Shown one piece after another: positions 28,588-37,968 of a stretch of 64,000 nucleotides of DNA. The stretch's first letter is position 1, and the number at the start of each line of letters is the position of its first letter. The notes under the pieces are model-generated. The model worked only from the letters and a program-made list of their open reading frames with translations. It was not told the DNA's origin and searched no databases. The DNA comes from Salinarimonas sp052380005. GTDB lineage: Bacteria; Pseudomonadota; Alphaproteobacteria; Rhizobiales; Beijerinckiaceae. The stretch lies in assembly GCA_052380005.1 (NCBI GenBank), contig JBQTCJ010000004.1, one strand, 5' to 3'. Both the position numbers and the translations under genes were made by a program.

Positions 28588-30078
28588 TCAGTGCTCCAGG
28601 AGCTTGTCGAGCGCTCCCGGCTTGTCGTGGATCGCGAGCTTGTCGACGATCGTCTCGCTCGCCGCGTTGAGCCCGACGATCTCCACCTCCGCGCCTTCAC
28701 GACGGAACTTGAGTACCACCGTGTCGAGGGCCGAGACACTGGAGATGTCCCAGATGTGCGCCCGCGACACGTCGACGACGACGCGGTCCAGCGCCTCCTT
28801 GAAGTCGAACGAGGCGGCGAAGGTCTCCGCGGAGGCGAAGAACAGCTGCCCTTCCACGACATATGTGCGGGTCGCTCCGTCGTCGGAGAGGTCCGATGTC
28901 ACGCGGAAGAGCTGCGCGATCTTCCAGGCGAAGAAGATGCCCGACAGGAGGACGCCCAGCAGCACGCCGATGGCGAGGTTGTGGGTGAGCACGACGCCGG
29001 CCACGGTCGCCAGCATCACCACGCTCGACGAGCGCGGATGCGTGCGCAGGTTCGCGAGCGAGGACCAGGAGAAGGTGCCGACCGAGACCATGATCATGAT
29101 CGCGACGAGCGCCGGCATGGGAATCTCGGCGACGAGGCCGCCGAGCGCCACGATCATCACGAGCAGGAAGACGCCCGCGGAGAAGGACGACAGCCGCCCG
29201 CGCCCGCCGGACTTCACGTTGATCACCGATTGCCCGATCATGGCGCAGCCCGCCATGCCGCCGATGAAGCCCGTCGCCGTGTTGGCGAGCCCTTGAGCCA
29301 CGCATTCCTGGCGCTTGTCGCTCGGCGTGTCGGTGAGCTCGTCGACGATCTGCGCCGTCATCAGCGACTCGAGCAGCCCCACCGCCGCGACCGCGGCGGA
29401 ATAAGGCAGGATGATCAGCAGCGTCTCCAAGGTGAGCGGGATGTCGGGGATCAGGAACACCGGCAGCGCGGAGGGCAGCTCGCCCATGTCGCCGACGGTC
29501 CGCACGTCGAGGCCCAGCGCCCACACGGCGAGCGTCACGACGACGATGCACACGAGCGGCGCCGGCACGATCGTCGTGATCCGCGGCAGGCCGTAGAGCA
29601 CGACGAGGCCCGCCGCCACCAGCGCGTAGGTGATCCAGGTCACGCCGATCAGCTCCGGCAGCTGCGCCATGAAGATGAGGATCGCCAGCGCGTTGACGAA
29701 GCCCGTCATCACCGAGCGCGAGACGAACCGCATCAGCTGCGCGATGCCCGCCCAGCCGGCGACGATCTGGATGAGGCCGGCGAGCACGGTCGCCGCGAGC
29801 AGGTACTCGAGCCCGTGGTCGCGCACGAGCGTGACCATCAGCACCGCGGTCGCCGCCGTCGCCGCCGAGATCATCCCCGGCCGGCCGCCGACGATCGCGG
29901 TGATCACCGCGATCGAGAACGAGGCGTAGAGCCCGACCTTCGGGTCGACGCCGGCGATGATGGAGAACGCGATCGCCTCGGGGATCAGGGCGAGCGCCAC
30001 GACGAGCCCGGCCAGGAGGTCGGCGCGGACGTTGCCGAGCCAGTCTGCGCGTAGCCGCGCGGGGGAGAAGGTCTTCAT
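28588..30078 (-). CDS. SulP family anion transporter with STAS domain
   Basis: About 496 residues. The SulP signature is GLVVALALIPEAIAFSIIAGVDPKVGLYASF, followed by about ten further membrane segments and a C-terminal cytoplasmic STAS domain (about 390-490, VVDVSRAHIWDISSVSALDTV). SulP proteins carry sulfate, bicarbonate, dicarboxylates or chloride. The ATG at 30076-30078 sits just before the conserved part; no clear SD. With the downstream Usp this forms a two-gene unit. Bicarbonate or sulfate is the usual guess; the sequence does not decide. Confidence 0.9.
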   Translation of the reverse strand: MKTFSPARLRADWLGNVRADLLAGLVVALALIPEAIAFSIIAGVDPKVGLYASFSIAVITAIVGGRPGMISAATAATAVLMVTLVRDHGLEYLLAATVLAGLIQIVAGWAGIAQLMRFVSRSVMTGFVNALAILIFMAQLPELIGVTWITYALVAAGLVVLYGLPRITTIVPAPLVCIVVVTLAVWALGLDVRTVGDMGELPSALPVFLIPDIPLTLETLLIILPYSAAVAAVGLLESLMTAQIVDELTDTPSDKRQECVAQGLANTATGFIGGMAGCAMIGQSVINVKSGGRGRLSSFSAGVFLLVMIVALGGLVAEIPMPALVAIMIMVSVGTFSWSSLANLRTHPRSSSVVMLATVAGVVLTHNLAIGVLLGVLLSGIFFAWKIAQLFRVTSDLSDDGATRTYVVEGQLFFASAETFAASFDFKEALDRVVVDVSRAHIWDISSVSALDTVVLKFRREGAEVEIVGLNAASETIVDKLAIHDKPGALDKLLEH

Positions 30079-30383
30079 GAAAAGTCGCTTTCGTCGCCAC
30101 GCGGACGGGCGGGGCGCGGGGGATCGAGAGAGGTGACGCATCGATATGCGAGCAGGCGAAGCCGCGAGCGCCGGCGCCGCGAGGCGGAGCCTCGAGCGGG
30201 GCGGGTCGTCGATGAGGAGGCGGCGGAGTTACATCGGCCTCGGGGCTGCGTCTGGACGGTGGCTATGCTGCAATGCAGCTGAGCCATCATGGTTACGCGG
30301 ACGAGGGTGAGGATGCAAGGCCGGCTCGCCAGCGCGACGGCGTGCGAGCGCCCTGCGCGGCTCGACCGGATCGCCCGGCGCGT
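30079..30383. other. 305-bp gap without a gene: sulP upstream region
   Basis: Between the sulP start and the end of the methyltransferase gene, both on the minus strand. It should contain the sulP promoter. I see no convincing -35/-10 pair and no coding-like frame; the one clear structure is a 13-bp palindrome at 30267-30279. Confidence 0.5.
30267..30279. promoter_or_regulatory. 13-bp perfect palindrome upstream of sulP
   Basis: GCTGCA-A-TGCAGC, about 190 bp before the sulP ATG in an AT-richer patch (CTATGCTGCAATGCAGC). Possible regulator-binding dyad. No further copy noted. Confidence 0.35.
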
Positions 30384-31208
30384 TCAGCGCTTCGTCGCGC
30401 GGATCGACACGGCGAGGGGTATCGGCACCGCGCCGTCGGGCAGCCGGTACATGCGGTCCGCGCCCGGCACCATCGACGGGAAGAGGCGCGACGGTATCCG
30501 CTCGTGCTCGTGGAGGAACTCGATGGCCATTCCCGCGTCGAGGAGCCCGCCGATGATGTCCGAGAGCGGGTGAATCCAGCAGAACTCCTCGACCGGCGTC
30601 GAGAAGGCGTCACCGGTGTAGCTCGCCGTCTCGACGAAGCGGTCCGGCCGGTCCGCGGGCGTGCGCCAGCCGTAGCTCGGCTGGAGACGGCCCTCCCGCT
30701 CGTCCAGCACGAGGGCGGAGGGATGGAGATCGGCGAAGTAGAGCGCGCCCGACGGCCCGAGCAGGCTCGCGACCGTCCGCGCCCACCGCCGCACGTCCGG
30801 CAGCCAGACGATCGTACCCCACGTGGCATAGACGAGATCGAACGCGCCCTCGAGCACCTCCCGTGCCTCGTAGACGTCCGCTTCCACGAAGCGTGCCGCG
30901 AGCCCCGCCCGGGCCGCCAGATCCCGTGCCGCGCCGATCGCCTCGGGAGCGAAATCGAGGCCCGTCACGTCGGCGCCGCGCCGGGCGAGCGAGAGCGTGT
31001 CGAGGCCGAAATGGCACTGGAGATGCGCGATCCTGAGGCCGGTGACGTTCCCGATCTCCGCCGCCTCGATCGGATAGAGCGCCTCGCCCCCGCCGAGGAA
31101 GCCGGCGACGTCGTAAAACCCGGTCCCGTCGGCGACGTGCAGGGCGGCGCGACGCGCCCAGGCCTTTCGGTTGGCGTCCCACCACGGGGAACGCGAAGTG
31201 TCGGGCAT
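30384..31208 (-). CDS. Class I SAM-dependent methyltransferase
   Basis: 274 residues. Motif I is IAHLQCHFGLDTLSLARRGADVTGLDF (about 60-86), with the acidic residue of motif II in TGLDFAPEA and the motif-IV-like FDLVYATWGTIVW. The pattern LQCHFGLDTLSLAR marks a widespread class I subgroup of unknown substrate. The protein starts with MPDTSRSPWWDANRKAWARR. It lies downstream of tRNA-Lys, separated by its terminator-like hairpin. Confidence 0.87.
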   Translation of the reverse strand: MPDTSRSPWWDANRKAWARRAALHVADGTGFYDVAGFLGGGEALYPIEAAEIGNVTGLRIAHLQCHFGLDTLSLARRGADVTGLDFAPEAIGAARDLAARAGLAARFVEADVYEAREVLEGAFDLVYATWGTIVWLPDVRRWARTVASLLGPSGALYFADLHPSALVLDEREGRLQPSYGWRTPADRPDRFVETASYTGDAFSTPVEEFCWIHPLSDIIGGLLDAGMAIEFLHEHERIPSRLFPSMVPGADRMYRLPDGAVPIPLAVSIRATKR

Positions 31209-31302
31209 CGCTCGTCGTCTCCGGCGTGATCTGGAGGAGGGCCGTCACACGTGTCGCGCCGCGTCGTGCGGCATGAGACCGCCGTGCGAGCCGAAACGGA
31301 AG

Positions 31303-31335
31303 AGGCCCGCGGATCCGTCGCGGACCCACGGGCCT
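31303..31335 (-). terminator. Terminator of tRNA-Lys
   Basis: AGGCCCG (31303-31309) pairs with CGGGCCT (31329-31335), with additional inner pairing (ATCCG/CGGAC). Read on the minus strand it follows the tRNA by 13 nt and is succeeded by CTTCCGTTT, a weak U-rich tail. Confidence 0.6.
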
Positions 31336-31348
31336 TTTCGAAAACCGG

Positions 31349-31424
<76 letters not shown>

Positions 31425-31547
31425 GGTCCAGTCGGGGGCGGCGGTGGCCGCCCCGTCGTGAGGGCGCTTCGATATCCGAAGCCGGGGGGCGTGTCCAGCC
31501 CTCCGGGACGAAAAATCGAAGCGATCTTCGCGCCCTTCGCTGCGCCC

Positions 31548-32399
31548 TCAGACGTGCGCCTTCTCGCGGTGGTACGCGCCGGTGCCGCGCGTGAGGACGC
31601 GGTCGTCCGGCAGCACGTCGCCGGGGTCGAGGTCGCTCTCGCGGTCGAGCGCGCGCCACAGCGGCGTGAGCTCGGCGATGTCGAGGCGCGGCCAGGCGTC
31701 CGGCCCGTCGAGCACGAAGTAGGTCTCCTGGAAGTCGTCGATGCGGTAGCGCGTGCGCATCACCCGGCCGAGGTCGAAGGCGACTCGGTTGGGCGAGGCG
31801 CTCTCGATCGAGAACACGGTCTCGCCGGGCGAGGAGGCGATGCCCGCGCCGACGATGCGAAGCCCCTGCGGCGTCTGCGCCAGCCCGAACTCGACGGTGT
31901 ACCAGTAGAGCCGCGCCAGCCGGTGCAGCGTGCCGTGCCGCGCCGCCTCGAGCCCGGCCTTGCCGTATTCCTCGAGATAGTCGGCGTAGACCTGCTGCAT
32001 GATCAGCGGCACGTGGCCGAACACGTCGTGGAAGACGTCGGGCTCCTCGATGTAGTCGATCTGCTCGGGCTTGCGGATCCACCAGCCGGCGGGAAACTTG
32101 CGGTCGGCGAGCAGCTTGAAGAACACGACGTCCGGCACGAGCCCCGGCACCGCCACGACCTCCCAGCCGGTCGTCGCCTTCAGGCGCTCGTTCATGACGC
32201 GGAAGTCCGGGATGCCGTCGTCGGAGATGCCGAGCCGGTCGAGGCCGTCCAGGAAACCGTCGACCACGCGGCCCTCGAGGATCGCGCGCTGGCGCGCGGC
32301 GAGGCGGGCCCAGGTCGCGTGGTCCTCGGCCGTATAGGAAGAGAAGCCCTGATCCTGCAGGAAGTCGCGCGGGTCGTCGCTCGTGGCGTTGGGGTTCAT
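31548..32399 (-). CDS. phhA: Phenylalanine 4-monooxygenase
   Basis: 283 residues, a normal bacterial size. The iron ligands are His124 and His129 in FHDVFGHVP and Glu170 in YWYTVEFGL; the pterin/Phe pocket includes PDVVFFKLLADRKFPAGWWIR. It hydroxylates phenylalanine to tyrosine using tetrahydropterin and O2. The ATG at 32397-32399 has a strong AAGGAGG SD. An inverted repeat overlaps the SD region. No phhB (pterin dehydratase) is adjacent. Confidence 0.95.
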   Translation of the reverse strand: MNPNATSDDPRDFLQDQGFSSYTAEDHATWARLAARQRAILEGRVVDGFLDGLDRLGISDDGIPDFRVMNERLKATTGWEVVAVPGLVPDVVFFKLLADRKFPAGWWIRKPEQIDYIEEPDVFHDVFGHVPLIMQQVYADYLEEYGKAGLEAARHGTLHRLARLYWYTVEFGLAQTPQGLRIVGAGIASSPGETVFSIESASPNRVAFDLGRVMRTRYRIDDFQETYFVLDGPDAWPRLDIAELTPLWRALDRESDLDPGDVLPDDRVLTRGTGAYHREKAHV

Positions 32400-32408
32400 G
32401 GAATCCTC

Positions 32409-32429
32409 CTTGTCGTCTGGAGGGACAAG
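32409..32429. promoter_or_regulatory. Inverted repeat at the phhA ribosome-binding site
   Basis: CTTGTC (32409-32414) and GACAAG (32424-32429) form a 6-bp dyad with a 9-nt spacer that partly covers the phhA SD. It could be a regulator site or an mRNA hairpin limiting translation. Confidence 0.3.
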
Positions 32430-32478
32430 TCGTGAGTCGCGTTCCGATTTCCATACCGGGTGCAACAGCACCGATGAA

Positions 32479-32507
32479 ACGGGCGCGCCCCGCTGGAACG
32501 CGCCCGT
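32479..32507 (-). terminator. Intrinsic terminator after the 616-residue exported protein
   Basis: ACGGGCGCG (32479-32487) pairs with CGCGCCCGT (32499-32507). On the minus strand the stem is followed by TTTCATC, 28 bp after the stop of the upstream gene. It separates that gene from phhA. Confidence 0.6.
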
Positions 32508-32534
32508 CTCGCCGTCCGCACCGGAATGGGCGCG

Positions 32535-34385
32535 TCAGCGCGCCTGCGCCTCGATCGTCACGAGCGGAAGGAGCTCGCGGGGATCCTCAGTCTGCATCGC
32601 CGCGGCGAGCGGCACGCCGGCGGGGTCGACCGCGGTCACGGACACGTCGAGCTCGCCGGGAGCCTCCAGGAACGTCGCGAGCGCCTCGCCGAGCGCGATC
32701 GCCTCGGGCGTCGCGCCGAGCTGCGCCGGCACCATGGTACGCGCCGCCATGACGCCCATCCCGCGCAGGTCGTCGGCACCGACACCCATGCGCCCGGCCT
32801 GCATGTCGAGGAGCCGCTCGGTCAGTCCCTCGTCGGCGATCGAGACGCTGAAGCTGAGCGCGGTGGCTGCGGCCGCGGCCATCATCGCCGCCATCTGGTC
32901 GCCGGAGAAGATGCCCGCCCCGATGTTGCCGAACTCCGCCGCGAGGCCGAAGCGGCCCATGTCGACGCCCGTCAGCACGGCCTCCTCGATCGCGAGCGTC
33001 TGCTCCGCGGCGTTCCAGCGCGCGGCGAAGGCGCCCGAGAGATCGACCTCCTCGTAGCCGAGCGCCCGCAGCTGCGCCACGCGACCCTGTCCCGAACCCT
33101 CCGGCAGAGCGAAGGCGAGGTTGTCGAAGCGCGCGCGCAGGCTCGACGGCACGCCGTCGACGACGTCGTCCGCCGTCATCGCGAAGGTGGCCAGCGTCAG
33201 GTCGACCGGCTCCTCGCGGCCCGGCGGCACGATGGAGCCGGCGAGCTCCTCGAGCCGCAGCGTGCCGATCGTCGGCACGAGCGCGCGCGCGCCTGCCGCG
33301 TCGAGCGCGGCCTCGCCCTCGGCGATGCGCCGCATGCCCTCGATCATCGGCGCGACGGAGAAGCCCTCGGAGACGACGGCCGCGATCGTCAGCTGCGCCT
33401 GCTCCGCGTCGACACGAATGGTCTCGGCGCGTGCGGGCCCGTCACCCCCGAAGACGATACGCTCGATGCCGAAGACCGGGTCGTCGCCGGCCTCGGCGAC
33501 GGTGACCGCGACGTCCTCGACGACCACCCGGCCGACGCGCACGGCGCCCATCATGTCGGCCATCATGCCGAGCATGCGGCGGGTGTCCTCCTCGCCGGGC
33601 TCCTCGCCCGCCTCCGCCATCGCTTCCAGCTCGGGCATCATCGTCGTGAAGGGCTCGCGCATCAGGCGGCCCTCCACGGCGTCGCCGGAGACGCGCCCGA
33701 CGGCGAAGGAGGCGTCGTCGTCGCCGAAGCGCATGGCGGCGACGGAGAAGGAGTCGTAGATCGACCGGAACGGGTTCTCGCCGTCCTCCGGCGCGCCGTC
33801 GGTGTACCAGCGCACGGTGAAGGGCAGGTCGAAGCCCTCGACCACGGTCTCGCCGATCTCACCCTCGAAGGGCCGCCCGTCGGGGCCCTCGGCGGCGATG
33901 CGTCCCGAGCCCGCCACGAAGCGGGCGATCACGCCCGCGCTCACGTCCTCGGCGACCAGGTCGCTGTAGGTGATCGTCGTGCGCGCGTCCTCGACCTCCT
34001 GCTCGATGACGAGCCGGGGCATCGTGATCCGCTCGGCCGAGATTCCGGCGAGCGCCTCGTGCCACGGCGCGTCGGCCTTGCCCTGGAGCACGTCGAGCAG
34101 CGCCTCGCGCGAGAGGCTCGAGCCTTCGATCGTGACGCTGGGCAGGCGGTAGACGCTCGGGCCGGCGTCGATCGTGACGTTCTCGAGCGTCACGGCGCTC
34201 TGCGCGAGAGCGGCTGCGAAGAGCCCGCGCTCCAGCGTCACGGCCTCGACGGAAACCGGCCCCTCGCCCGCCGGCAGCGCGATCCGGACGGGAGAGGCCC
34301 CGATGTCGCCCAGGGCGAGAACCGTGGCGGCGACGCCGGTCATCAGCGCGAGGCGACGCGCGCGAAAGCGCTTATCTCGTGTCAT
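32535..34385 (-). CDS. Large exported protein of unknown function
   Basis: About 616 residues. An N-terminal hydrophobic segment (LALMTGVAATVLALGDIGAS, about 10-30) suggests a signal peptide or anchor. The rest is acidic, Ala/Met/Glu-rich, with beta-like stretches that recur (for example TVEAVTLERG-type and ENVTIDAG-type segments), somewhat like AsmA or YdbH periplasmic repeats. There is no cysteine-rich or catalytic motif that I recognise. The ATG has GAGG upstream. The terminator downstream suggests a single-gene transcript. Family uncertain. Confidence 0.72.
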   Translation of the reverse strand: MTRDKRFRARRLALMTGVAATVLALGDIGASPVRIALPAGEGPVSVEAVTLERGLFAAALAQSAVTLENVTIDAGPSVYRLPSVTIEGSSLSREALLDVLQGKADAPWHEALAGISAERITMPRLVIEQEVEDARTTITYSDLVAEDVSAGVIARFVAGSGRIAAEGPDGRPFEGEIGETVVEGFDLPFTVRWYTDGAPEDGENPFRSIYDSFSVAAMRFGDDDASFAVGRVSGDAVEGRLMREPFTTMMPELEAMAEAGEEPGEEDTRRMLGMMADMMGAVRVGRVVVEDVAVTVAEAGDDPVFGIERIVFGGDGPARAETIRVDAEQAQLTIAAVVSEGFSVAPMIEGMRRIAEGEAALDAAGARALVPTIGTLRLEELAGSIVPPGREEPVDLTLATFAMTADDVVDGVPSSLRARFDNLAFALPEGSGQGRVAQLRALGYEEVDLSGAFAARWNAAEQTLAIEEAVLTGVDMGRFGLAAEFGNIGAGIFSGDQMAAMMAAAAATALSFSVSIADEGLTERLLDMQAGRMGVGADDLRGMGVMAARTMVPAQLGATPEAIALGEALATFLEAPGELDVSVTAVDPAGVPLAAAMQTEDPRELLPLVTIEAQAR

Positions 34386-34493
34386 GTGAGGTCCTCTTCC
34401 TGGCCGCGCCTCCCCGCGGCGCGGCGCGATCATAGCCACGGGCCGGCGGTTTGACAGAGCGGGTTGGCGAAAAATCGGCGGCGGGGCGGCGGC

Positions 34494-35360
34494 TCAGTCG
34501 GTGAAGACCACCGTCTTGCCGCCGTTGAGGACGACGCGATCCTCGATGTGCAACCGTACGGCGCGCGCCAGCACCCGCCGCTCGATGTCCCTGCCCTTGC
34601 GCACGAGGTCGTCGGGCGTGTCCCGGTGCGAGATGCGCTCGACGTCCTGCTCGATGATCGGCCCCTCGTCGAGGTCCGACGTCACGTAGTGCGCCGTCGC
34701 GCCGATCAGCTTCACGCCGCGCGCGTGCGCCTGGTGGTAGGGCTTGGCACCCTTGAAGCCCGGCAGGAAGGAATGATGGATGTTGATGCAGCGGCCCGTC
34801 ATCTTCGCAGAGAGCCCGTCAGAGAGCACCTGCATGTAGCGCGCGAGCACGACGAGATCGGGCGAAACCTCCTGCACGAGCCGCCACAGGGCGCTCTCCT
34901 GCTCGAGCTTGGTGTCCTTCGTCACCGGCAGGTGGTGGAAGGGGACGCCGCCGAAATCGAGATGATCGAAGGTCTCGCGCGGGTGGTTCGAGACGATCGC
35001 CGCGAGGTCCATCGCGAGCTCGCCCGTGCGCCAGCGGTAGAGCAGGTCGGCGAGGCAATGGTCGAAACGCGAGGTGAGGATCATCACCCGCCGGCGCGCG
35101 TCCGTGCCGCGCATCGACCAGGCCATGCCGAAGCGCTCCGCCAGCGGCGCGAAGCCCTCGCGAAGCGCCTCCACCGGCGCGGCACCGTCGAGCCGGTTGA
35201 GCACGACGCGCATGAAGAAGTTGCCCGTCTGGGTGTCGTCGTACTGCTGCGCGTCGAGGATGTTGCAGGCGTTCTCGAAGAGATGCGCCGAGACAGCGGC
35301 GACGATGCCGGGGCGGTTGCGGCAGGACAGCGTGAGGACGATGGCTGGCTCGGCGGGCAT
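34494..35360 (-). CDS. purU: Formyltetrahydrofolate deformylase
   Basis: 288 residues. ACT domain at about 8-85 (LTLSCRNRPGIVAAVSAHLFENACNI), then the formyltransferase-like catalytic domain with NIHHSFLPGFKGAKPYHQA and HYVTSDLDEGPIIEQD. It releases formate from 10-formyl-THF, balancing one-carbon pools and supplying formate. The start at 35360 fits E. coli PurU (280); a Met at 35372 would add four residues. No clear SD for either. Confidence 0.94.
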   Translation of the reverse strand: MPAEPAIVLTLSCRNRPGIVAAVSAHLFENACNILDAQQYDDTQTGNFFMRVVLNRLDGAAPVEALREGFAPLAERFGMAWSMRGTDARRRVMILTSRFDHCLADLLYRWRTGELAMDLAAIVSNHPRETFDHLDFGGVPFHHLPVTKDTKLEQESALWRLVQEVSPDLVVLARYMQVLSDGLSAKMTGRCINIHHSFLPGFKGAKPYHQAHARGVKLIGATAHYVTSDLDEGPIIEQDVERISHRDTPDDLVRKGRDIERRVLARAVRLHIEDRVVLNGGKTVVFTD

Positions 35361-35466
35361 CGGGTCTCGCATTCGGGATCTCGGGCTCGTCTCGGCTCTC
35401 GGCGGGCGGTGCGCGGCCGCGCCCTCCCGCTCTAGCTCGGAACGGCCGCGCGCGCCACTCACGCGA

Positions 35467-35688
35467 TCAACCGCCGCCGATCCCCTCCTCGACGACGCCC
35501 GTCCCGCCGCAGGTCGGGCATGGCCGGTTCTCGAGCCGACCGCTGCCGCGACAGTCCGGGCAGACGTTCTCGCCGGCACCGGTCGTGCCCGGCGCAGCCT
35601 CGTCGCCGGGAGAGATCGGCAGGATCGTCTCGGGCGGTCCGTGCGAGGTTTGCGACGTCGGTGGGGAGGTACGCTCGCGATCGGCCAT
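35467..35688 (-). CDS. Small DnaJ-type zinc-ribbon protein
   Basis: 73 residues. A disordered Ser/Pro/Glu-rich N-terminal half precedes two CxxCxGxG motifs, CPDCRGSG and CPTCGGTG, and a short tail. This is the zinc-ribbon of DnaJ without a J-domain. SD GGAAGGA precedes the ATG. Such short proteins often act as accessory chaperones or RNA binders, but no function can be assigned. It lies between purU and pirin, all on the minus strand. Confidence 0.75.
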   Translation of the reverse strand: MADRERTSPPTSQTSHGPPETILPISPGDEAAPGTTGAGENVCPDCRGSGRLENRPCPTCGGTGVVEEGIGGG

Positions 35689-35759
35689 GGGTCGGTCCTT
35701 CCGTTGCGCCGACCCAACGTCCGCGGCCGAGCCGGGTTTCGAAGGGGCTGCCGCCGGCC

Positions 35760-36677
35760 TCACCGCCCGGGCAGCGGGATGAACTCCGTCTCGCCGGGCA
35801 CGCCGGCGAAGCGGCCCTCGCGCCAGTCGTTCTTCGCCTCCTCGATGCGCTCGCGCCGGGAGGAGACGAAGTTCCACCAGATGTAGCGGGGACCGTCCAT
35901 CGGCTCGCCGCCGAGCATCATGAAGCGGGCCGGCGTCGCCGCGCGGACGGCGATGCGGTCGCCCGGCCGGAAGACGAGAAGCCGGCCGGGGCCGAACCGG
36001 TCGCCGGCGATCTCGACGTCGCCGGAGACGGTATAGATCGCCCGCTCTTCCCAATCCGCGTCGAAGGGCACGACCGCGCCGGCCTCGAGTATCGCGTCGG
36101 CGTAGATCGTCTCCGTCGAGGTCCGCACCGGCGAGCGCGCGCCCAGCGCGGCGCCGGCGATCAGCCGCACGCTCTTGCCCTCGCCCTCGAGGATCGGGAG
36201 CGCGTCCGCGGCGTAGTGCACGAAGCCGGGATCGCCCTCCTCGTCGCGCTCGGCCAGGGCGACCCAGCTCTGGATCCCGAACAGCTTGGAGCCGGTGGTT
36301 CGCAGATCGGCGGAGGTACGCTCCGAATGGGTGATGCCGCGCCCCGCGGTCATCAGGTTGAGCGCGCCGGGCCGGATCGGCAGCTCGGTGCCGAGGCTGT
36401 CGCGGTGCATGATCTCGCCGTCGAACAGGTAGGTGACGGTGGCGAGCCCGATGTGCGGGTGCGGGCGCACGTCCATTCCGGCGCCGAGCAGGAACTCGGC
36501 CGGGCCCATCTGGTCGAAGAAGATGAAGGGGCCCACCATCTGCTTCCTCGCCGAGGGCAGCGCGCGGCGCACCTCGAAGGAGCCGATGTCGCGCGCCCGC
36601 GGAACGATCACCGTCTCGATCGCGTCACAGGATCGGGCGTCCCCGTGAACGGGATCGTCCGCATGCTCGAACCTCAT
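35760..36677 (-). CDS. Pirin family protein
   Basis: 305 residues. The N-terminal cupin has the pirin metal motif RPHPHIGLATVTYLFDGEIMHRDSLG and GRGITHSE; the second cupin domain forms the C-terminal half. Bacterial pirins have been linked to quercetin dioxygenase activity and to redox regulation. The ATG at 36675-36677 has GAGGAGAG upstream; an ATG further upstream (36716) is poorly placed. Confidence 0.92.
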   Translation of the reverse strand: MRFEHADDPVHGDARSCDAIETVIVPRARDIGSFEVRRALPSARKQMVGPFIFFDQMGPAEFLLGAGMDVRPHPHIGLATVTYLFDGEIMHRDSLGTELPIRPGALNLMTAGRGITHSERTSADLRTTGSKLFGIQSWVALAERDEEGDPGFVHYAADALPILEGEGKSVRLIAGAALGARSPVRTSTETIYADAILEAGAVVPFDADWEERAIYTVSGDVEIAGDRFGPGRLLVFRPGDRIAVRAATPARFMMLGGEPMDGPRYIWWNFVSSRRERIEEAKNDWREGRFAGVPGETEFIPLPGR

Positions 36678-36928
36678 GACCGCTCTCCTCGGCGTGGGGT
36701 CGCCGTTCGTGCTCATCGTGCCGCCATCATGACCGAGGAGGGACGACCCGGCGAGAGGGACGGCCGCAATCGAATCATGGCGTCAACGCAAATGAAAACG
36801 AATCCACGCGTTCTGGACGCCGCATCCACGCAAGATATCGACGCCAGCCGTCTTCCCCTTTCCCGCCCGCGGCGCTACGAGCGGCATCCGCGGCACGCGC
36901 GGCCTCGCCGCGAAGGAGGCACCCCCGC

Positions 36929-37900
36929 ATGATCACCCTCTACGGCGCCCGCGACGGCACGCTCGTGCGCCTGCCCGAGACGGAGCCGCATCCGGACGCG
37001 GTCTGGATCGACCTGTGCGAACCCACCCCCGAGGAGGAGGAGGCGGTCGAGCGGATGATCGGCGTCGAGGTGCCGACCCGCCAGGAGATGGCCGAGATCG
37101 AGGAGAGCTCGCGCCTCTACCGCGTGGACGGCTCCCTCGTGGTCACCGCCACCATCATCGAGGGCGCGGGCGAGGGGCGGCCCGCCCGCACGCAGGCGAC
37201 CTTCGTGCTGAGCGAGCGCCATCTCGTCTCGATTCGCTACGGCGATCCCCTGCCCTTTCGCGCTTTCGAGACGAAATGGGCCCGCCAGCCCGAAGCGCGG
37301 CCGACGAGCGACCTCGTCTTCGTGGCGCTCGTCGACGCGATCGTCGAGCGCGCGGCGGACGTGCTGGAGTACGTCGCCGCCGACCTGAACGGCGTCTCGA
37401 CGCACCTCTTCGTGGAGAGCGGGCCGCGCAAGGCCAAGGAGGCGGAGAGCGACCTCCAGGACATCCTGATGCGGCTGGGGCGTCGCAACATGATGATCTC
37501 GATCCTGCGCGAGAGCCTGCTCTCGCTCACCCGCCTCGTGCCCTTCGTGCGCCAGGGCGGCGAGCACTGGCTGTCGAAGGAGGCTCCCCACCGCCTCAAG
37601 CAGCTCGAGCGCGACCTGCGCTCGCTGTCGGCCTACGAGGGCCAGCTGACCGCCGAGATCGTCTACCTGCAGGAGGCGACGCTCGGGCTGATCAACCTCG
37701 CCCAGAACCGCGTCATCAAGGTGCTCTCGGTCGCGGCCGTGATCTTCCTGCCGCCGACCCTGGTCGGCACGGTCTACGGCATGAACTTCACGCACATGCC
37801 GGAGCTCGAATGGGCCTTCGCCTACCCGGTGGCGCTCGCTGCCATGGTCGTCTCGGCCGCCGGCTCCTTCTACTGGTTCAAGCGCAAGGGATGGCTGTGA
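36929..37900 (+). CDS. CorA family magnesium/divalent metal transporter
   Basis: 323 residues. A large N-terminal cytoplasmic domain with long helices is followed by two membrane helices. The GMN signature (GTVYGMNFTHMPE) lies between them, as required for Mg2+ selectivity, and the protein ends in a basic KRKGWL. CorA pentamers admit Mg2+, Co2+ or Ni2+. The SD GAAGGAGG precedes ATG 36929. The upstream 250 bp shows no other gene. Confidence 0.94.
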   Translation: MITLYGARDGTLVRLPETEPHPDAVWIDLCEPTPEEEEAVERMIGVEVPTRQEMAEIEESSRLYRVDGSLVVTATIIEGAGEGRPARTQATFVLSERHLVSIRYGDPLPFRAFETKWARQPEARPTSDLVFVALVDAIVERAADVLEYVAADLNGVSTHLFVESGPRKAKEAESDLQDILMRLGRRNMMISILRESLLSLTRLVPFVRQGGEHWLSKEAPHRLKQLERDLRSLSAYEGQLTAEIVYLQEATLGLINLAQNRVIKVLSVAAVIFLPPTLVGTVYGMNFTHMPELEWAFAYPVALAAMVVSAAGSFYWFKRKGWL

Positions 37901-37968
37901 GCATCCCCGCGCGGTGACGTGGCGGGCTCGGGCGGCTATAGCTGGGTCGACGAACCGGAAAGACCGCA

